Shown one piece after another: positions 51,941 to 62,655 of a stretch of DNA of 64,000 bases. The first letter of the stretch is position 1. Each line of letters begins with the position of its first letter. Below the pieces are notes generated by a model. That model searched no databases and was not told the origin of the DNA. It saw only the letters and a program-made list of their open reading frames with translations. Source of the stretch: Nitrospirota bacterium (GTDB taxonomy: Bacteria > Nitrospirota > Leptospirillia > Leptospirillales > Leptospirillaceae); the NCBI GenBank assembly GCA_023481175.1, contig JAMCWM010000036.1:1-64000 (forward strand). The letters run 5' to 3'. A program made the translations under genes and the position numbers.

Positions 51941-52305
51941 GCATCAACCTCTTTGTGTAAAGGGGGAACGGATATGGCACCTTCCCTGATTCTAACCGAA
52001 TAGGGAAAGCAATGCACCGATCCATTTCAGGGGGTCCGAATGAAGGAATTCATCCCTTGTTGAGGAATAAAAATCGACAATTGGCTTTTTTGTGATCAAG
52101 TATTGCGTTTTTTTTGTCCAACGTGTAGTCTTTGACTCAACGAGGAGTGCGGAGCTGTATCCGGCATCCAGCAGGCAGGGAAAAAGATATGCGAAGACAA
52201 GGGCGTCTTCATGACAGGTCATGAAGATGCCCTTTTTTTGTGTTCCGGGCGCGGCGCCTTTTGTTAAAGGTGCCATTATCCACAATTCTTTAGGAGAGTT
52301 AACGA
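51941..52305. other. Intergenic leader region of glnA
   Basis: A stretch of 365 bases without a convincing gene between divergent genes. It contains several T-runs (52085-52092, 52109-52117) and a strong hairpin with T-run. A weak promoter-like pair, TTGACT-17-CTGTAT, around 52132-52160 could start a leader RNA of about 150 bases. A matching sigma-54 promoter was not found. Confidence 0.55.
52199..52239 (+). terminator. Strong terminator/attenuator hairpin upstream of glnA
   Basis: AAGGGCGTCTTCATGA (52199-52214) pairs with TCATGAAGATGCCCTT (52219-52234), 16 pairs with one G-T, loop CAGG, followed by T at 52233-52239. It lies 67 bases before glnA and would stop most transcripts coming from the left. 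The gene to the left points the other way, so it is probably regulatory. Confidence 0.75.
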
Positions 52306-53715
52306 ATGACCCCGAAAGAAGTTCTGGACTATGCGAAGAAAAACAACGTGCAGATCATCGACATCAAGTTCGCCGACCTGCTTGGTACCTGGCAACACTA
52401 TTCCATGACATCTCATCAGCTGACGGAAGAGCTGTTCGAAGAGGGAATCGGTTTTGACGGGTCCAGTATCCGCGGGTTCCAGACCATCAATGAGTCCGAC
52501 ATGCTTCTTCTGCCGGATTCCAAGTCGGCCTTCCTCGATCCGTTTACCCAGGTTCCGACGCTCTCCCTGATTGCCAACATCAAGGATCCGATTTCCGGCG
52601 AATCCTATGCCAAGGATCCGCGTTATATCGCTCAGCGGGCGGAGAATTACCTCAAGAAGCTCGCGGATATTTCCTATTGGGGTCCTGAATGTGAGTTCTT
52701 CGTTTTCGACGATGTTCGTTACGGCTCAGGGTCCAACTTCTCCCACCATTCCGTCGATTCGATCGAGGGGACCTGGAACACGGGTCGGGAAGAGGAGCCG
52801 AACCTGGGATACAAGGTGCGCCACAAGGAAGGATACTTCCCTGTGCCTCCGACCGACTCTCTCCAGGATCTTAGAAGCGAGATGGTCCTGACCATGGAGC
52901 AAGTCGGTATCCGTTGCGATGCCCATCATCATGAGGTCTCCACCGCAGGCCAGTGCGAAATCGCCATGCGCTTCGACACTCTCACCAAGATGGCCGACAA
53001 CGTCATGAAGTACAAATATGTGGTGAAAAACACGGCCTTCAAATACGGGAAGACCGCGACCTTCATGCCCAAGCCGCTCTTTCAGGACAACGGGTCCGGA
53101 ATGCATGTTCACCAGAGCCTCTGGAAGGCCGGGAAGAACCTCTTCTATCAGAAGGGCGGATACGGGGACATTTCCGAGCTCTGCCGCCACTACATCGGGG
53201 GTCTGATCCACCACGCCCCGGCGCTTCTGGCTTTTATCGCCCCGACAACCAACTCTTACCGCAGGCTTGTGCCCGGGTACGAGGCTCCGATCAACCTCAT
53301 GTATTCAAAACGGAACCGTTCGGCCTGCGTTCGGATCCCGATGTATTCGAAGAGCGAGAAGGCCAAGCGGATCGAGTTTCGGACGCCCGATCCCAGCAGC
53401 AACCCTTACCTCGTCTTTTCGGCTCTTCTGATGGCCGGTCTCGACGGGATCGAAAGAAAGCTCGAGCCTCCGGCTCCGCTCGACAAGGATCTTTACGAGC
53501 TTTCCGATCGGGAGAAGAAGAAGATCAAGCAGATGCCGGGTAGCCTCGATGCAGCCCTTGCAGCCCTCGAGAAGGATCATGAGTTCCTTCTGAAGGGGGG
53601 TGTCTTCACGCCGGAATTGATCGAGACATGGATCAGCCTGAAGACCAAGCGGGAAGTGGATGCCGTCCGTCTCCGGCCTCATCCGCACGAGTTCTTCCTT
53701 TACTTTGACGTCTAG
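52306..53715 (+). CDS. glnA: Glutamine synthetase type I
   Basis: A 469-residue enzyme that makes glutamine from glutamate, ammonia and ATP. FDGSSIRGFQ, GPECEFFVFD, HHHEVSTAGQCEI, NGSGMHVHQSLW, APTTNSYRRLVPGYEAP and RIEFRTPDPS are the class-I motifs. The LYELSDREKKKIKQMPGSL segment contains the tyrosine usually adenylylated by GlnE, so covalent control is likely. AGGAG upstream. The gene is followed by its own terminator and a NifA-like activator. Confidence 0.97.
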   Translation: MTPKEVLDYAKKNNVQIIDIKFADLLGTWQHYSMTSHQLTEELFEEGIGFDGSSIRGFQTINESDMLLLPDSKSAFLDPFTQVPTLSLIANIKDPISGESYAKDPRYIAQRAENYLKKLADISYWGPECEFFVFDDVRYGSGSNFSHHSVDSIEGTWNTGREEEPNLGYKVRHKEGYFPVPPTDSLQDLRSEMVLTMEQVGIRCDAHHHEVSTAGQCEIAMRFDTLTKMADNVMKYKYVVKNTAFKYGKTATFMPKPLFQDNGSGMHVHQSLWKAGKNLFYQKGGYGDISELCRHYIGGLIHHAPALLAFIAPTTNSYRRLVPGYEAPINLMYSKRNRSACVRIPMYSKSEKAKRIEFRTPDPSSNPYLVFSALLMAGLDGIERKLEPPAPLDKDLYELSDREKKKIKQMPGSLDAALAALEKDHEFLLKGGVFTPELIETWISLKTKREVDAVRLRPHPHEFFLYFDV

Positions 53716-53784
53716 TTTTTGGATGGAAGCTTTCGGCAATGGGGCCGCCGGTTTTTGAATCCGGGCCCCTGACATGATTCGGAG

Positions 53785-53820
53785 GGCCTGGACACGATGT
53801 TCTGTTCAGGCCTTTTTTTT
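53785..53820 (+). terminator. Terminator of glnA
   Basis: GGCCTGGACA (53785-53794) pairs with TGTTCAGGCC (53803-53812), one G-T, followed by eight T (53813-53820). It ends only 10 bases before the start of the next gene. Confidence 0.85.
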
Positions 53821-53830
53821 GGTGGAGACT

Positions 53831-55444
53831 ATGAACCACGAACAAAAAATCATACGGGAGCTCACAGCCTTCTTCGAGATTAGCCGGGAACTCGCCAGCT
53901 CTCCCGACCTCGATTCGGCGCTCGATCATATTCTTGGAATCATGGACACCCAACTCAATCTCCATCGGGGGGCCATCCTTCTCCTGAAGCGGGATACGAA
54001 CGAACTCATGACCGAGCTCGCCTACGGGATGTCCGATGAAGAGAAGAAAAAGGGGCGTTTCAAAATCGGGGAGGGAATCACGGGAACGGTCCTTTCAACA
54101 GGATTGCCGATCATCGTTCCCGATATCGGAGCCGAACCCCGCTTTCTGAACAGGACAGGGGCCCGGAAGGGGGTGGGGCGCAAGAAAATGGCCTTCATCG
54201 CCGTCCCTCTGATCTTCCAGGGCATGAAGCTTGGCGTTCTTTCGGCCGATTGCGACATGACCGAAGGGGAGCGCGATCTCGAGGAAGATAAGCGGGTTTT
54301 GTCGATCATCGGGTCCACCATTGTCCAGGCAGTCTTGCTCCGGCAGCGGTTTTCCGAAGAAAATCAGCGCTTGATCGACGAGACCCACCGCCTCGAACAT
54401 GCCCTGAAAGACCGATATGCCATCGATGGCTGGATCGGACGTTCGAAGGTGATGAACCAGATTGCCGAGTCTGTCTACCAGGTTGCGGCCAGTCGGGCGA
54501 CGGTGTTGATTCAGGGAGAGAGCGGGACCGGAAAGGAGGTCATCGCAAAGGCGATCCATTTCCTGAGTCCCCGGGCGAAAAAACCCTTCGTTCAGATCAA
54601 CTGTGCCGCGATCCCGGAGACCCTTCTGGAAAGCCAGCTGTTCGGCCATGAAAAGGGGGCCTTCACGGGAGCGCACATCGCCAGGCCAGGAAAATTCGAA
54701 GCTGCCGACACCGGAACGATCTTTCTGGATGAAATCGGGGAAATCACCCCGGCCGTTCAGGTCAAGCTCCTTCGCGTCCTCCAGGAGCGCTCGGTCGAGA
54801 GAATCGGGGGAAATCGAGTCATACCCGTGGACGTTCGGATCATCGCCGCCACAAACCGGAATCTCGAGGAAATGATCCGGCGAAACCAGTTCCGGGAAGA
54901 TCTCTACTACCGGCTGAACGTCGTCCCGCTCTTTCTGCCTCCCCTCAGGCAACGCAAGGAGGATGTCCCGCTCCTTGTCGAGCATTTTCTGGACCGGTTC
55001 AACCGGGACAACGACCGGACTGTGGTTGTGGAGCCAGGCGCGATGGACATGCTGGTGAACTACGATTGGCCCGGCAATGTCCGGGAGCTTGAAAACATGA
55101 TGGAGCGTCTGGTCGTGATGGCGCATGGCGCCACCATTACGCGGGATGATGCGGGGCGGGCGATGACGCTCTATCCCAAGGCTCCCCATCCGGAGCGTGA
55201 ACTGCCGCCAGGAGGAGAGGTCGTCGTCGGGCGACCGCATGAGTCTTCGGAGGGCGTTCCAGCGATGGGGGAGGCCACCGATGGACTTCTCGGGGCGGTG
55301 TCGAGCCTCGAAAAGGAGCAGATCGAGGCGGTTCTGAAACGGTATGGATATGTCAAAACCCGCGCTGCCCGGGCTCTTGGAATCACCCCCAGGCAGCTTC
55401 GTTATCGCATGATGAAGTACGGGATCGAGGACATCATTCCCTGA
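53831..55444 (+). CDS. NifA-like GAF/sigma-54 activator
   Basis: A 537-residue regulator. An N-terminal GAF domain (about 15-172) precedes the AAA+ core with Walker A GESGTGKE (229-236), GAFTGA (276-281) and LFLDEIGE-type Walker B (IFLDEIGE). A linker of ~65 residues leads to a Fis-type HTH ([21 protein letters not shown]). The order GAF-AAA-HTH is that of NifA; the cysteines of oxygen-sensitive NifA between core and HTH are missing. Being next to glnA supports a nitrogen role. ATG at 53831 with GGTGGAG upstream. Confidence 0.85.
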   Translation: MNHEQKIIRELTAFFEISRELASSPDLDSALDHILGIMDTQLNLHRGAILLLKRDTNELMTELAYGMSDEEKKKGRFKIGEGITGTVLSTGLPIIVPDIGAEPRFLNRTGARKGVGRKKMAFIAVPLIFQGMKLGVLSADCDMTEGERDLEEDKRVLSIIGSTIVQAVLLRQRFSEENQRLIDETHRLEHALKDRYAIDGWIGRSKVMNQIAESVYQVAASRATVLIQGESGTGKEVIAKAIHFLSPRAKKPFVQINCAAIPETLLESQLFGHEKGAFTGAHIARPGKFEAADTGTIFLDEIGEITPAVQVKLLRVLQERSVERIGGNRVIPVDVRIIAATNRNLEEMIRRNQFREDLYYRLNVVPLFLPPLRQRKEDVPLLVEHFLDRFNRDNDRTVVVEPGAMDMLVNYDWPGNVRELENMMERLVVMAHGATITRDDAGRAMTLYPKAPHPERELPPGGEVVVGRPHESSEGVPAMGEATDGLLGAVSSLEKEQIEAVLKRYGYVKTRAARALGITPRQLRYRMMKYGIEDIIP

Positions 55445-55447
55445 GGC

Positions 55448-57202
55448 TTATGCCAGCCTGAGCCCGAGTTCCTTGAGCTGGGCCGAGTCAACGGGAGCCG
55501 GAGCCTGAGTGAGAAGGCAGCTTCCTTTTTGTGTCTTGGGGAACGCCATCACATCCCGGATGGAATCCCGTCCGAGAAGAAGCATGGCCAGCCGGTCAAG
55601 TCCGATGGCCATCCCCCCGTGCGGGGGAGCCCCGTAGGAAAGGGCTTCAAGGAGGAATCCGAACCGTCTGGTGGCCTCCTCCTCCGTCATCCCGATCAGG
55701 TCGAAGACCCTTCTCTGAAGTTCGATCTCATGATTTCTGATGCTCCCTCCTCCCACCTCCGTCCCATTATAGACAAGATCGTAGGCGAGAGACCGGGTCA
55801 GCTCCGGGGTATCGGCAAGGATGGCCATGTCGTCCGGGTGGGGGGATGTAAAGGGGTGATGCACCGCTTCGTAGCGTTTTTCATCGGGATTCCATTCAAG
55901 CAGCGGGAAGTCGACGACCCAGAGCAGCGCAGTCTTTGAGGAGTCGATCAGACCCGCGATTTTCGCCACATGGTTCCTGAGAAGACCCAGGATCTTGAGT
56001 GTCTGGGGAAGGGTATCTGCGATAAAGAGGAGCAGATCTCCAGGCTCTGCCTCCATTGTCTCGGATATTTCTTTCTGGAGGGGCTCAGGAATGAACTTGA
56101 GTATGGGGCTTGCCGGTCCCGTTTGTTCGATCTTGATCCACGCGAGCCCCTTGGCTCCCTGTCCCTGGGCCCAGGCGGTCAGGTCCTCCACTTCCTTTCG
56201 ACTTCTGGAGGCTCCTCCTGGAAACCGGATGCCCCTGACCGTCCCCCCGTTGCCCAGCGTTTGAGTGAAAACGGCAAAGGAGGTGTTCTGGGCAATCGAG
56301 GAAATATCGACGATCGGGATTCCGAAACGCAGATCCGGTTTGTCGCTTCCGTATTTCTCCATGGCTTCGGCATGCGTGAGACGCATGAAAGGCCGTGAAA
56401 GGGTGATGTTCTTGAAGGCTTTGAAAATGTCGCAGAAGAGTCCCTCGATGATTCCCAGAAACTGATCGCGCGTCAAAAAGGAGGCCTCGATATCGACCTG
56501 GGTGAACTCGGGTTGACGGTCTGCGCGCAGATCCTCGTCACGGAAGCAGCGGGCCACCTGGAAGTAGCGTTCGATACCCCCCACCATCAACAGTTGCTTG
56601 AAAAGCTGGGGAGATTGGGGGAGAGCATAGAAGGAGCCGCGCTCGAGACGGGACGGGACGAGAAAGTCCCGGGCCCCTTCCGGGGTCGAGCGGGTGAGAA
56701 GCGGGGTTTCTATATCCCAGAAGTGATGGGAGACCATATAGTTTCGGATCAGGGATGTCAGTTCGGAGCGGAACCTGAGAGCCTCCATCAAATGAGGGGA
56801 TCGAATGTCGAGATAGCGGTGGGTCAGTCGCAGGCTCTCGGAGACACCTTCGTTTTCTCCCACAGGAAATGGAGGTGTGAGGGCGGCATTGAGAACACGC
56901 AGTGTGGAAACACGGATCTCGAGATGCCCACCGGGCATTTCCGAGTTGATCGTCCCTTCGGGGCGGGAGGCCAGGGCCCCATGGATTGATATGACCCACT
57001 CGTCCCTGAGGGTTTTTGCCATTGCCTCCATGACAGGGTGTTCCTTGGCGTCGATCACGCACTGCATTCGGCCGGAGCGATCGCGGAGCTCAATGAAGAG
57101 GAGTCCTCCATGGTCCCTGACCGTGTGGACCCATCCAGCGACTGTCACGGCAGAGCCCGGAGAAAAACTGTAAAGATCGGCAATGAAGTGGGAACGATAC
57201 AT
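55448..57202 (-). CDS. aspS: Aspartyl-tRNA synthetase
   Basis: A 584-residue class-II synthetase of bacterial type. OB-fold anticodon domain at the N-terminus, motif 2 in YFQVARCFRDEDLRADRQPEFTQVD, motif 3 in GGMAIGLDRLAMLLLG and a GAD insertion domain near 300-420. It charges tRNA-Asp, or also tRNA-Asn if Gat amidotransferase is present. GAGAGGAC lies upstream. Only three bases separate it from the convergent NifA-like gene. Confidence 0.96.
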   Translation of the reverse strand: MYRSHFIADLYSFSPGSAVTVAGWVHTVRDHGGLLFIELRDRSGRMQCVIDAKEHPVMEAMAKTLRDEWVISIHGALASRPEGTINSEMPGGHLEIRVSTLRVLNAALTPPFPVGENEGVSESLRLTHRYLDIRSPHLMEALRFRSELTSLIRNYMVSHHFWDIETPLLTRSTPEGARDFLVPSRLERGSFYALPQSPQLFKQLLMVGGIERYFQVARCFRDEDLRADRQPEFTQVDIEASFLTRDQFLGIIEGLFCDIFKAFKNITLSRPFMRLTHAEAMEKYGSDKPDLRFGIPIVDISSIAQNTSFAVFTQTLGNGGTVRGIRFPGGASRSRKEVEDLTAWAQGQGAKGLAWIKIEQTGPASPILKFIPEPLQKEISETMEAEPGDLLLFIADTLPQTLKILGLLRNHVAKIAGLIDSSKTALLWVVDFPLLEWNPDEKRYEAVHHPFTSPHPDDMAILADTPELTRSLAYDLVYNGTEVGGGSIRNHEIELQRRVFDLIGMTEEEATRRFGFLLEALSYGAPPHGGMAIGLDRLAMLLLGRDSIRDVMAFPKTQKGSCLLTQAPAPVDSAQLKELGLRLA

Positions 57203-57248
57203 CGGATGTCCTCTCGAAAAAAAATTCAGAAATCCCTTCGGATGGTCA

Positions 57249-57260
57249 TGTTCCGGAACA
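57249..57260. promoter_or_regulatory. 12-bp palindrome at the aspS transcription start
   Basis: TGTTCCGGAACA is a perfect palindrome placed 6 bases downstream of the aspS -10 element, where a repressor could block initiation. Function unknown. Confidence 0.4.
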
Positions 57261-57265
57261 GGAGC

Positions 57266-57274
57266 ATTCTAGCA
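57266..57274 (-). promoter_or_regulatory. Extended -10 promoter of aspS
   Basis: On the minus strand TGCTAGAAT (57274-57266) fits the extended -10 consensus TGnTAnaaT. No good -35 was found. Confidence 0.45.
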
Positions 57275-57309
57275 AACCGAAGTAAAAATTGAATCTATGG
57301 ACCACGGCA

Positions 57310-57801
57310 TCAGGAAAGGGGCCGGGCCTCGTCGATGTCGATCAGGTCGAATGGAGACAGGGTCCCGATGTCAGGTCGATGGGCGAGGGTCGGATAGGTT
57401 TTTTTCCGGTGCTCCGTTCGCCTGTCATCAGGAGTCAGAGTGTGGAATGAAGCGGACCACAACTCCCTTTCGAGAGAAGAGTGAGGTTTCGCATGGGCGT
57501 TGACCCAGGCCAAGACTGTCTCGTCGTCCGGAGCGGACAAAATTTCCCGTTCCAGTTCGGAGGGATCAAGCCCGGTAAATTCGAGGAACCGTCCGTCCAG
57601 AGGATAAAATCCGGTAGCCGGATCGCAGCTTCGCAGAAGGTTGGAACGATATTCCGGAGGCAGTCGGTCAGCGGCTCTCAGTCGGATCTTGTCGATCAGA
57701 CGGGGGAGGACGGCATAGCCTCCCAGCCGTTCTCTGGGTGATCGCAGTCTTTGACGAATTTCCTTGTTTCCGGAATCTTCACTGGAAAAGGAGGAAGCCA
57801 T
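57310..57801 (-). CDS. DUF5069 protein
   Basis: A 163-residue protein containing RSPRERLGGYAVLPRLIDKIR and EFTGLDPSELEREI ... VLAWVNAHA, which mark DUF5069, a family of unknown role. No membrane segment or cofactor site. ATG at 57801 with GGAG six bases upstream; ATG at 57816 would overlap the rluB stop (ATGA) but has no ribosome site. Confidence 0.75.
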   Translation of the reverse strand: MASSFSSEDSGNKEIRQRLRSPRERLGGYAVLPRLIDKIRLRAADRLPPEYRSNLLRSCDPATGFYPLDGRFLEFTGLDPSELEREILSAPDDETVLAWVNAHAKPHSSLERELWSASFHTLTPDDRRTEHRKKTYPTLAHRPDIGTLSPFDLIDIDEARPLS

Positions 57802-57812
57802 GGGGATCTCCG

Positions 57813-59477
57813 TCATGTCTTTTTGGGGCGCGACGGGTTTGTTGGTCCTCCCCGTCCTTTGGGACCAGACTTTCGGTTCGTGAATTTCGAAAAGCCCTTC
57901 TCCTGTTTTTGTGAACGAGAATCCTCCCCATTTTTCCGTTTGGCGAATGGACTGGTCTCATTTCTGCGCGGGGCCCCCTCATCCCGGAAGGTTCGGGGGG
58001 ACCGGGAGGGACGTTCGAAGCGTTCGGAGCGATCCTGTGGGGAGGAGCCTTCACCGGAAAAGCGCTTTCGGGGCCGCTCATTGTCCGATTCACGGGAGGG
58101 TCTCTGGGAGGGTGCGGGTCTCCGGTCGCTGCGCGGGGCCCCCTCATCCCGGAAGGTTCGGGGGGACCGGGAGGGACGTTCGAAGCGTTCGGAGCGATCC
58201 TGTGGGGAGGAGCCTTCACCGGAAAAGCGCTTTCGGGGCCGCTCATTGTCCGATTCACGGGAGGGTCTCTGGGAGGGTGCGGGTCTCCGGTCGCTGCGCG
58301 GGGCCCCCTCATCCCGGAAGGTTCGGGGGGACCGGGAGGGACGTTCGAAGCGTTCGGAGCGATCCTGTGGGGAGGAGCCTTCACCGGAAAAGCGCTTTCG
58401 GGGCCGCTCATTGTCCGATTCACGGGAGGGTCTCTGGGAGGGTGCGGGTCTCCGGTCGCTGCGCGGGGCCCCCTCATCCCGGAAGGTTCGGGGGGACCGG
58501 GAGGGACGTTCGAAGCGTTCGGAACGCTCGAAGGAGGAATCCTCTCCAGAAAAATGTCTTCGGGGGATTGTATTTTCGAACGACTCGGTTGATCTGACAT
58601 GATTTTTTCGACTGCGGGCAGGAGAAGAGTCGGACGGACGATGGCGGGAATCGAGGGTTCGGGGAAGATGAGTGGGTGTTTCACCTGCCAGAAGAGTTCG
58701 TATTTCCGAGGCTGTCACGGTTCGATACTCTCCCGGTTCCAGTCCCGCCAGAGTTAATGGGCCAAAGGCTGTTCGAACCAGCTTCAGGACAAAATAGTTG
58801 AGGGTTTCGAAAAGGCGGCGGACTTCCCTGTTGCGACCCTCCGTCAGTGTGATCCGGTACCAGGCATTGGAGTCGGTGTCCCTTTCCCGAACAAACTCAA
58901 GAGGAACGACCGCTCTTCCGTCAAGGCGAATGTCGCCACGCGCGATCCGTTCTATGTGAGCGGGAGAGACTCCCCCTTGGATTTTTACCAGATAGGTTCG
59001 GGGAATGGCGTATCTTGGATGAAGAATCCGCTGGGAGAGGTCCCCGTTATTGGTCAGAAGCAGGGCTCCCTCGGTCTGAAAGTCGAGTCGGCCAACATGC
59101 AGCAGGGGCTCGATATTGGGGAAAAACTCCCGGAGCGTCGGTCGGCCTTCCGGATCGTGCAGGGTGGAGACGACCCCCCGAGGTTTGTAGAAGAGGAAAA
59201 GAAAGGGTTCGGACTCCCTTCGAAGTGGCTTTCCTTCAACCAGAACGGTGTCGGTCTCAGGGTTGACCCGGGTTCCCGGTTCGGTCACGATCTGTCCGTT
59301 TACACTTACGAGTCCCGATGCGACCAGCTGTTCGGCCTTTCTTCGGGATGCCACTCCCCTGTGGGCGAGAAGTTTGTGAAGACGAACCGAATCGGTTTCA
59401 GGCGCGTTCTTTTCAGAGGACGACGGGGATGATTCCTCTTCGGGTTCAGAAGAGGAGGAAGGGCTGTCAGAATTCAT
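57813..59477 (-). CDS. RluB/RsuA-type pseudouridine synthase with repetitive basic tail
   Basis: A 554-residue protein. Residues about 30-285 are a standard synthase: S4 domain (VRLHKLLAHRGVASRRKAEQLV), FYKPRGVVSTLHD, catalytic aspartate in VGRLDFQTEGALLLTNNGDL, and RNREVRRLFE. It would modify 23S or 16S rRNA. After residue 285 comes a ~265-residue disordered Arg/Ser/Pro tail with three identical 55-residue repeats (RSERFERPSRSPRTFRDEG...). Normal RluB tails are short. ATG at 59477 follows AAAGGA. Confidence 0.88.
   Translation of the reverse strand: MNSDSPSSSSEPEEESSPSSSEKNAPETDSVRLHKLLAHRGVASRRKAEQLVASGLVSVNGQIVTEPGTRVNPETDTVLVEGKPLRRESEPFLFLFYKPRGVVSTLHDPEGRPTLREFFPNIEPLLHVGRLDFQTEGALLLTNNGDLSQRILHPRYAIPRTYLVKIQGGVSPAHIERIARGDIRLDGRAVVPLEFVRERDTDSNAWYRITLTEGRNREVRRLFETLNYFVLKLVRTAFGPLTLAGLEPGEYRTVTASEIRTLLAGETPTHLPRTLDSRHRPSDSSPARSRKNHVRSTESFENTIPRRHFSGEDSSFERSERFERPSRSPRTFRDEGAPRSDRRPAPSQRPSRESDNERPRKRFSGEGSSPQDRSERFERPSRSPRTFRDEGAPRSDRRPAPSQRPSRESDNERPRKRFSGEGSSPQDRSERFERPSRSPRTFRDEGAPRSDRRPAPSQRPSRESDNERPRKRFSGEGSSPQDRSERFERPSRSPRTFRDEGAPRRNETSPFAKRKNGEDSRSQKQEKGFSKFTNRKSGPKGRGGPTNPSRPKKT
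57964..58523. repeat. Perfect 165-bp tandem repeat inside the pseudouridine synthase gene
   Basis: Three copies of a 165-base unit (57964-58128, 58129-58293, 58294-58458) read as identical, and a fourth partial copy (58459-58523) follows before diverging. The unit is a multiple of three, so the frame is kept and each copy encodes 55 residues. Confidence 0.9.
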
Positions 59478-59485
59478 GGTGTCCT

Positions 59486-61027
59486 TTATTCCCACTCGAT
59501 GGTGGCGGGGGGTTTGGGGGAAATATCAAAAACAACGCGGTTGACACCCTCCACCGAGGCGATAATGCGGTGGGAGATGCGGCCCAGCAGTTCGGGGGTT
59601 AGATAGTGGACATCGGCGGTCATTCCGTCGACCGAGCGGACCGATCTGATGGCCACGACATGTTCGTAGGTGCGGGCATCCCCCATGACACCGACTGATT
59701 TGACGGGAAGAAGGACGGCAAAATACTGCCAGAGTTCCGAAGAGAAGGGAGATTTTTCCACCTCGTCCCGCACGACGGCATCGGCCTCCCTGAGAATCGA
59801 AAGCCTTTCCGGTGTGATCGACCCTAGAATCCGGATCGCCAGCCCCGGCCCTGGAAAGGGCTGGCGATTGACGAAGCGGTCGGGAAGTCCAAGCTCGCGC
59901 CCCAGCCGCCGGACTTCATCCTTGAAAAGCTCTCGAAGGGGTTCCACCAGCTTGAAGGGCATTCGGGAAGGGAGCCCTCCCACGTTATGATGGGACTTGA
60001 TGACCGTCGAGGGGCCTCCAAAAGTCGAAACGCTTTCGATGACGTCGGGATAAAGGGTTCCCTGAGCCAGATACCGAACGATTCCTCTTTTCCGGGTCTC
60101 CTTGCTGAAGACGTCGATGAAGGTCTTTCCGATGATCTTCCTTTTCTTTTCCGGATCGGAGACCCCTTTGAGACGGGTGAGAAAAATGGCCTTGGCATCC
60201 ACAACCTCAAGGGGGATGCCCAGAGTGGTCAGGTCGGCCTGAAGTCCCTCGAGTTCTCCCTTCCGCAAAAGCCCATTGTCAACGAAAATGGCATGGAACC
60301 GCTCTCCCAGGGCGCGGTAACACAGCAGGGCGGTGACGGTTGAGTCGATCCCTCCTGAAAGGGCGCACACAAGATGGTCTTCCTTGACGGTGGCCCGGAT
60401 CTCCTCCACGTGACGGTCGAGGTACCCCCGGATTGTCCAGTTGGGTGTGATGCGGCAGATGTCCTTGAGAAAATGGCTTAAAAAGTCTACCCCTGAGACG
60501 GTCTGGGTCACCTCGGGATGAAACTGGACCCCGTAGATCTTCCTTTCGGGATCTTCCATCGCTGCGATGGGGGTTGTCTCGGTGCTTCCGGTGACATGAA
60601 AGCCTTTCGGAAGATCCTGAATCCAGTCTCCATGGCTCATGAGAACGGGTGAGGCAGGGCGAAAAGAGTCCCAGAGGGACGAGGCCTTCTGGGAAGGAGA
60701 AAAGAGGTGGACTCCGTATTCCCGGACTTTGGCCCGTTCGACCCGTCCGCCGGCGACATGGGCAATGATCTGCATGCCGTAGCAGATGCCGAGAACGGGA
60801 ATGCCCAGTTCGAGGAGTGACGGGTCAAGTGTCGGCGCCCCTTTTTCGTAAACGGAGGAGGGCCCACCCGACAGGATGAGGGCACGAGGGTTTCGATTCC
60901 GGACTTCGGATGCCGGGAGTGTGGCGGGAAGAATTTCCGAATAGATCTCCATCTCCCGAATTCGACGGGCGATATTCTGTGTCAGCTGGGATCCGAAATC
61001 GAGGATCAGGACGGGTGAAATAGTCAA
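59486..61027 (-). CDS. guaA: GMP synthase (glutamine-hydrolysing)
   Basis: A 513-residue enzyme converting XMP to GMP. Amidotransferase half with GICYGMQ and FHPEVTQT; ATP-pyrophosphatase half with ALSGGIDSTVTALL; dimer end RPFPGPGLAIRI (here QPFPGPGLAIRI). TTG start at 61027 with poor ribosome site, 38 bases after guaB, so coupling or low translation is possible. Confidence 0.95.
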   Translation of the reverse strand: MTISPVLILDFGSQLTQNIARRIREMEIYSEILPATLPASEVRNRNPRALILSGGPSSVYEKGAPTLDPSLLELGIPVLGICYGMQIIAHVAGGRVERAKVREYGVHLFSPSQKASSLWDSFRPASPVLMSHGDWIQDLPKGFHVTGSTETTPIAAMEDPERKIYGVQFHPEVTQTVSGVDFLSHFLKDICRITPNWTIRGYLDRHVEEIRATVKEDHLVCALSGGIDSTVTALLCYRALGERFHAIFVDNGLLRKGELEGLQADLTTLGIPLEVVDAKAIFLTRLKGVSDPEKKRKIIGKTFIDVFSKETRKRGIVRYLAQGTLYPDVIESVSTFGGPSTVIKSHHNVGGLPSRMPFKLVEPLRELFKDEVRRLGRELGLPDRFVNRQPFPGPGLAIRILGSITPERLSILREADAVVRDEVEKSPFSSELWQYFAVLLPVKSVGVMGDARTYEHVVAIRSVRSVDGMTADVHYLTPELLGRISHRIIASVEGVNRVVFDISPKPPATIEWE

Positions 61028-61065
61028 GTCAGAGGTTCTTTCTCAAGAGGGTCGGAAAAAGCGGG

Positions 61066-62550
<1,485 letters not shown>

Positions 62551-62655
62551 TCAAACTGTTTATCTTCCTATTTTACATTACCGGAATAATGGGGGTCAAT
62601 TTTGATTCCCGGATGATCCTTCAGGACGACAATGACCGTTCCCCTCTCAAAAGGT

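Noticed and set aside
52080-52120. Sigma-54 promoter for glnA
   Set aside because: A TTGGC at about 52080 has no GC ten bases later, so the -24/-12 spacing fails.
51992-52285. 97-codon minus-strand open frame in the glnA leader
   Set aside because: It runs through the terminator hairpin, lacks a ribosome site and has no recognisable domain.
55444-55465. Hairpin between the NifA-like and aspS genes as terminator
   Set aside because: AGGCT/AGCCT gives only five pairs, without T-run, within coding sequence.
57964-58523. CRISPR-like repetition
   Set aside because: The unit is 165 bases with no spacer variety, lies inside a coding frame, and no cas genes are present.
57751-58602. A long plus-strand open frame with three repeats, opposite the pseudouridine synthase tail
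   Set aside because: It is the antisense of the in-frame 165-bp repeats; a period divisible by three keeps all frames open. No ribosome site or family, and the minus-strand frame has the enzyme.
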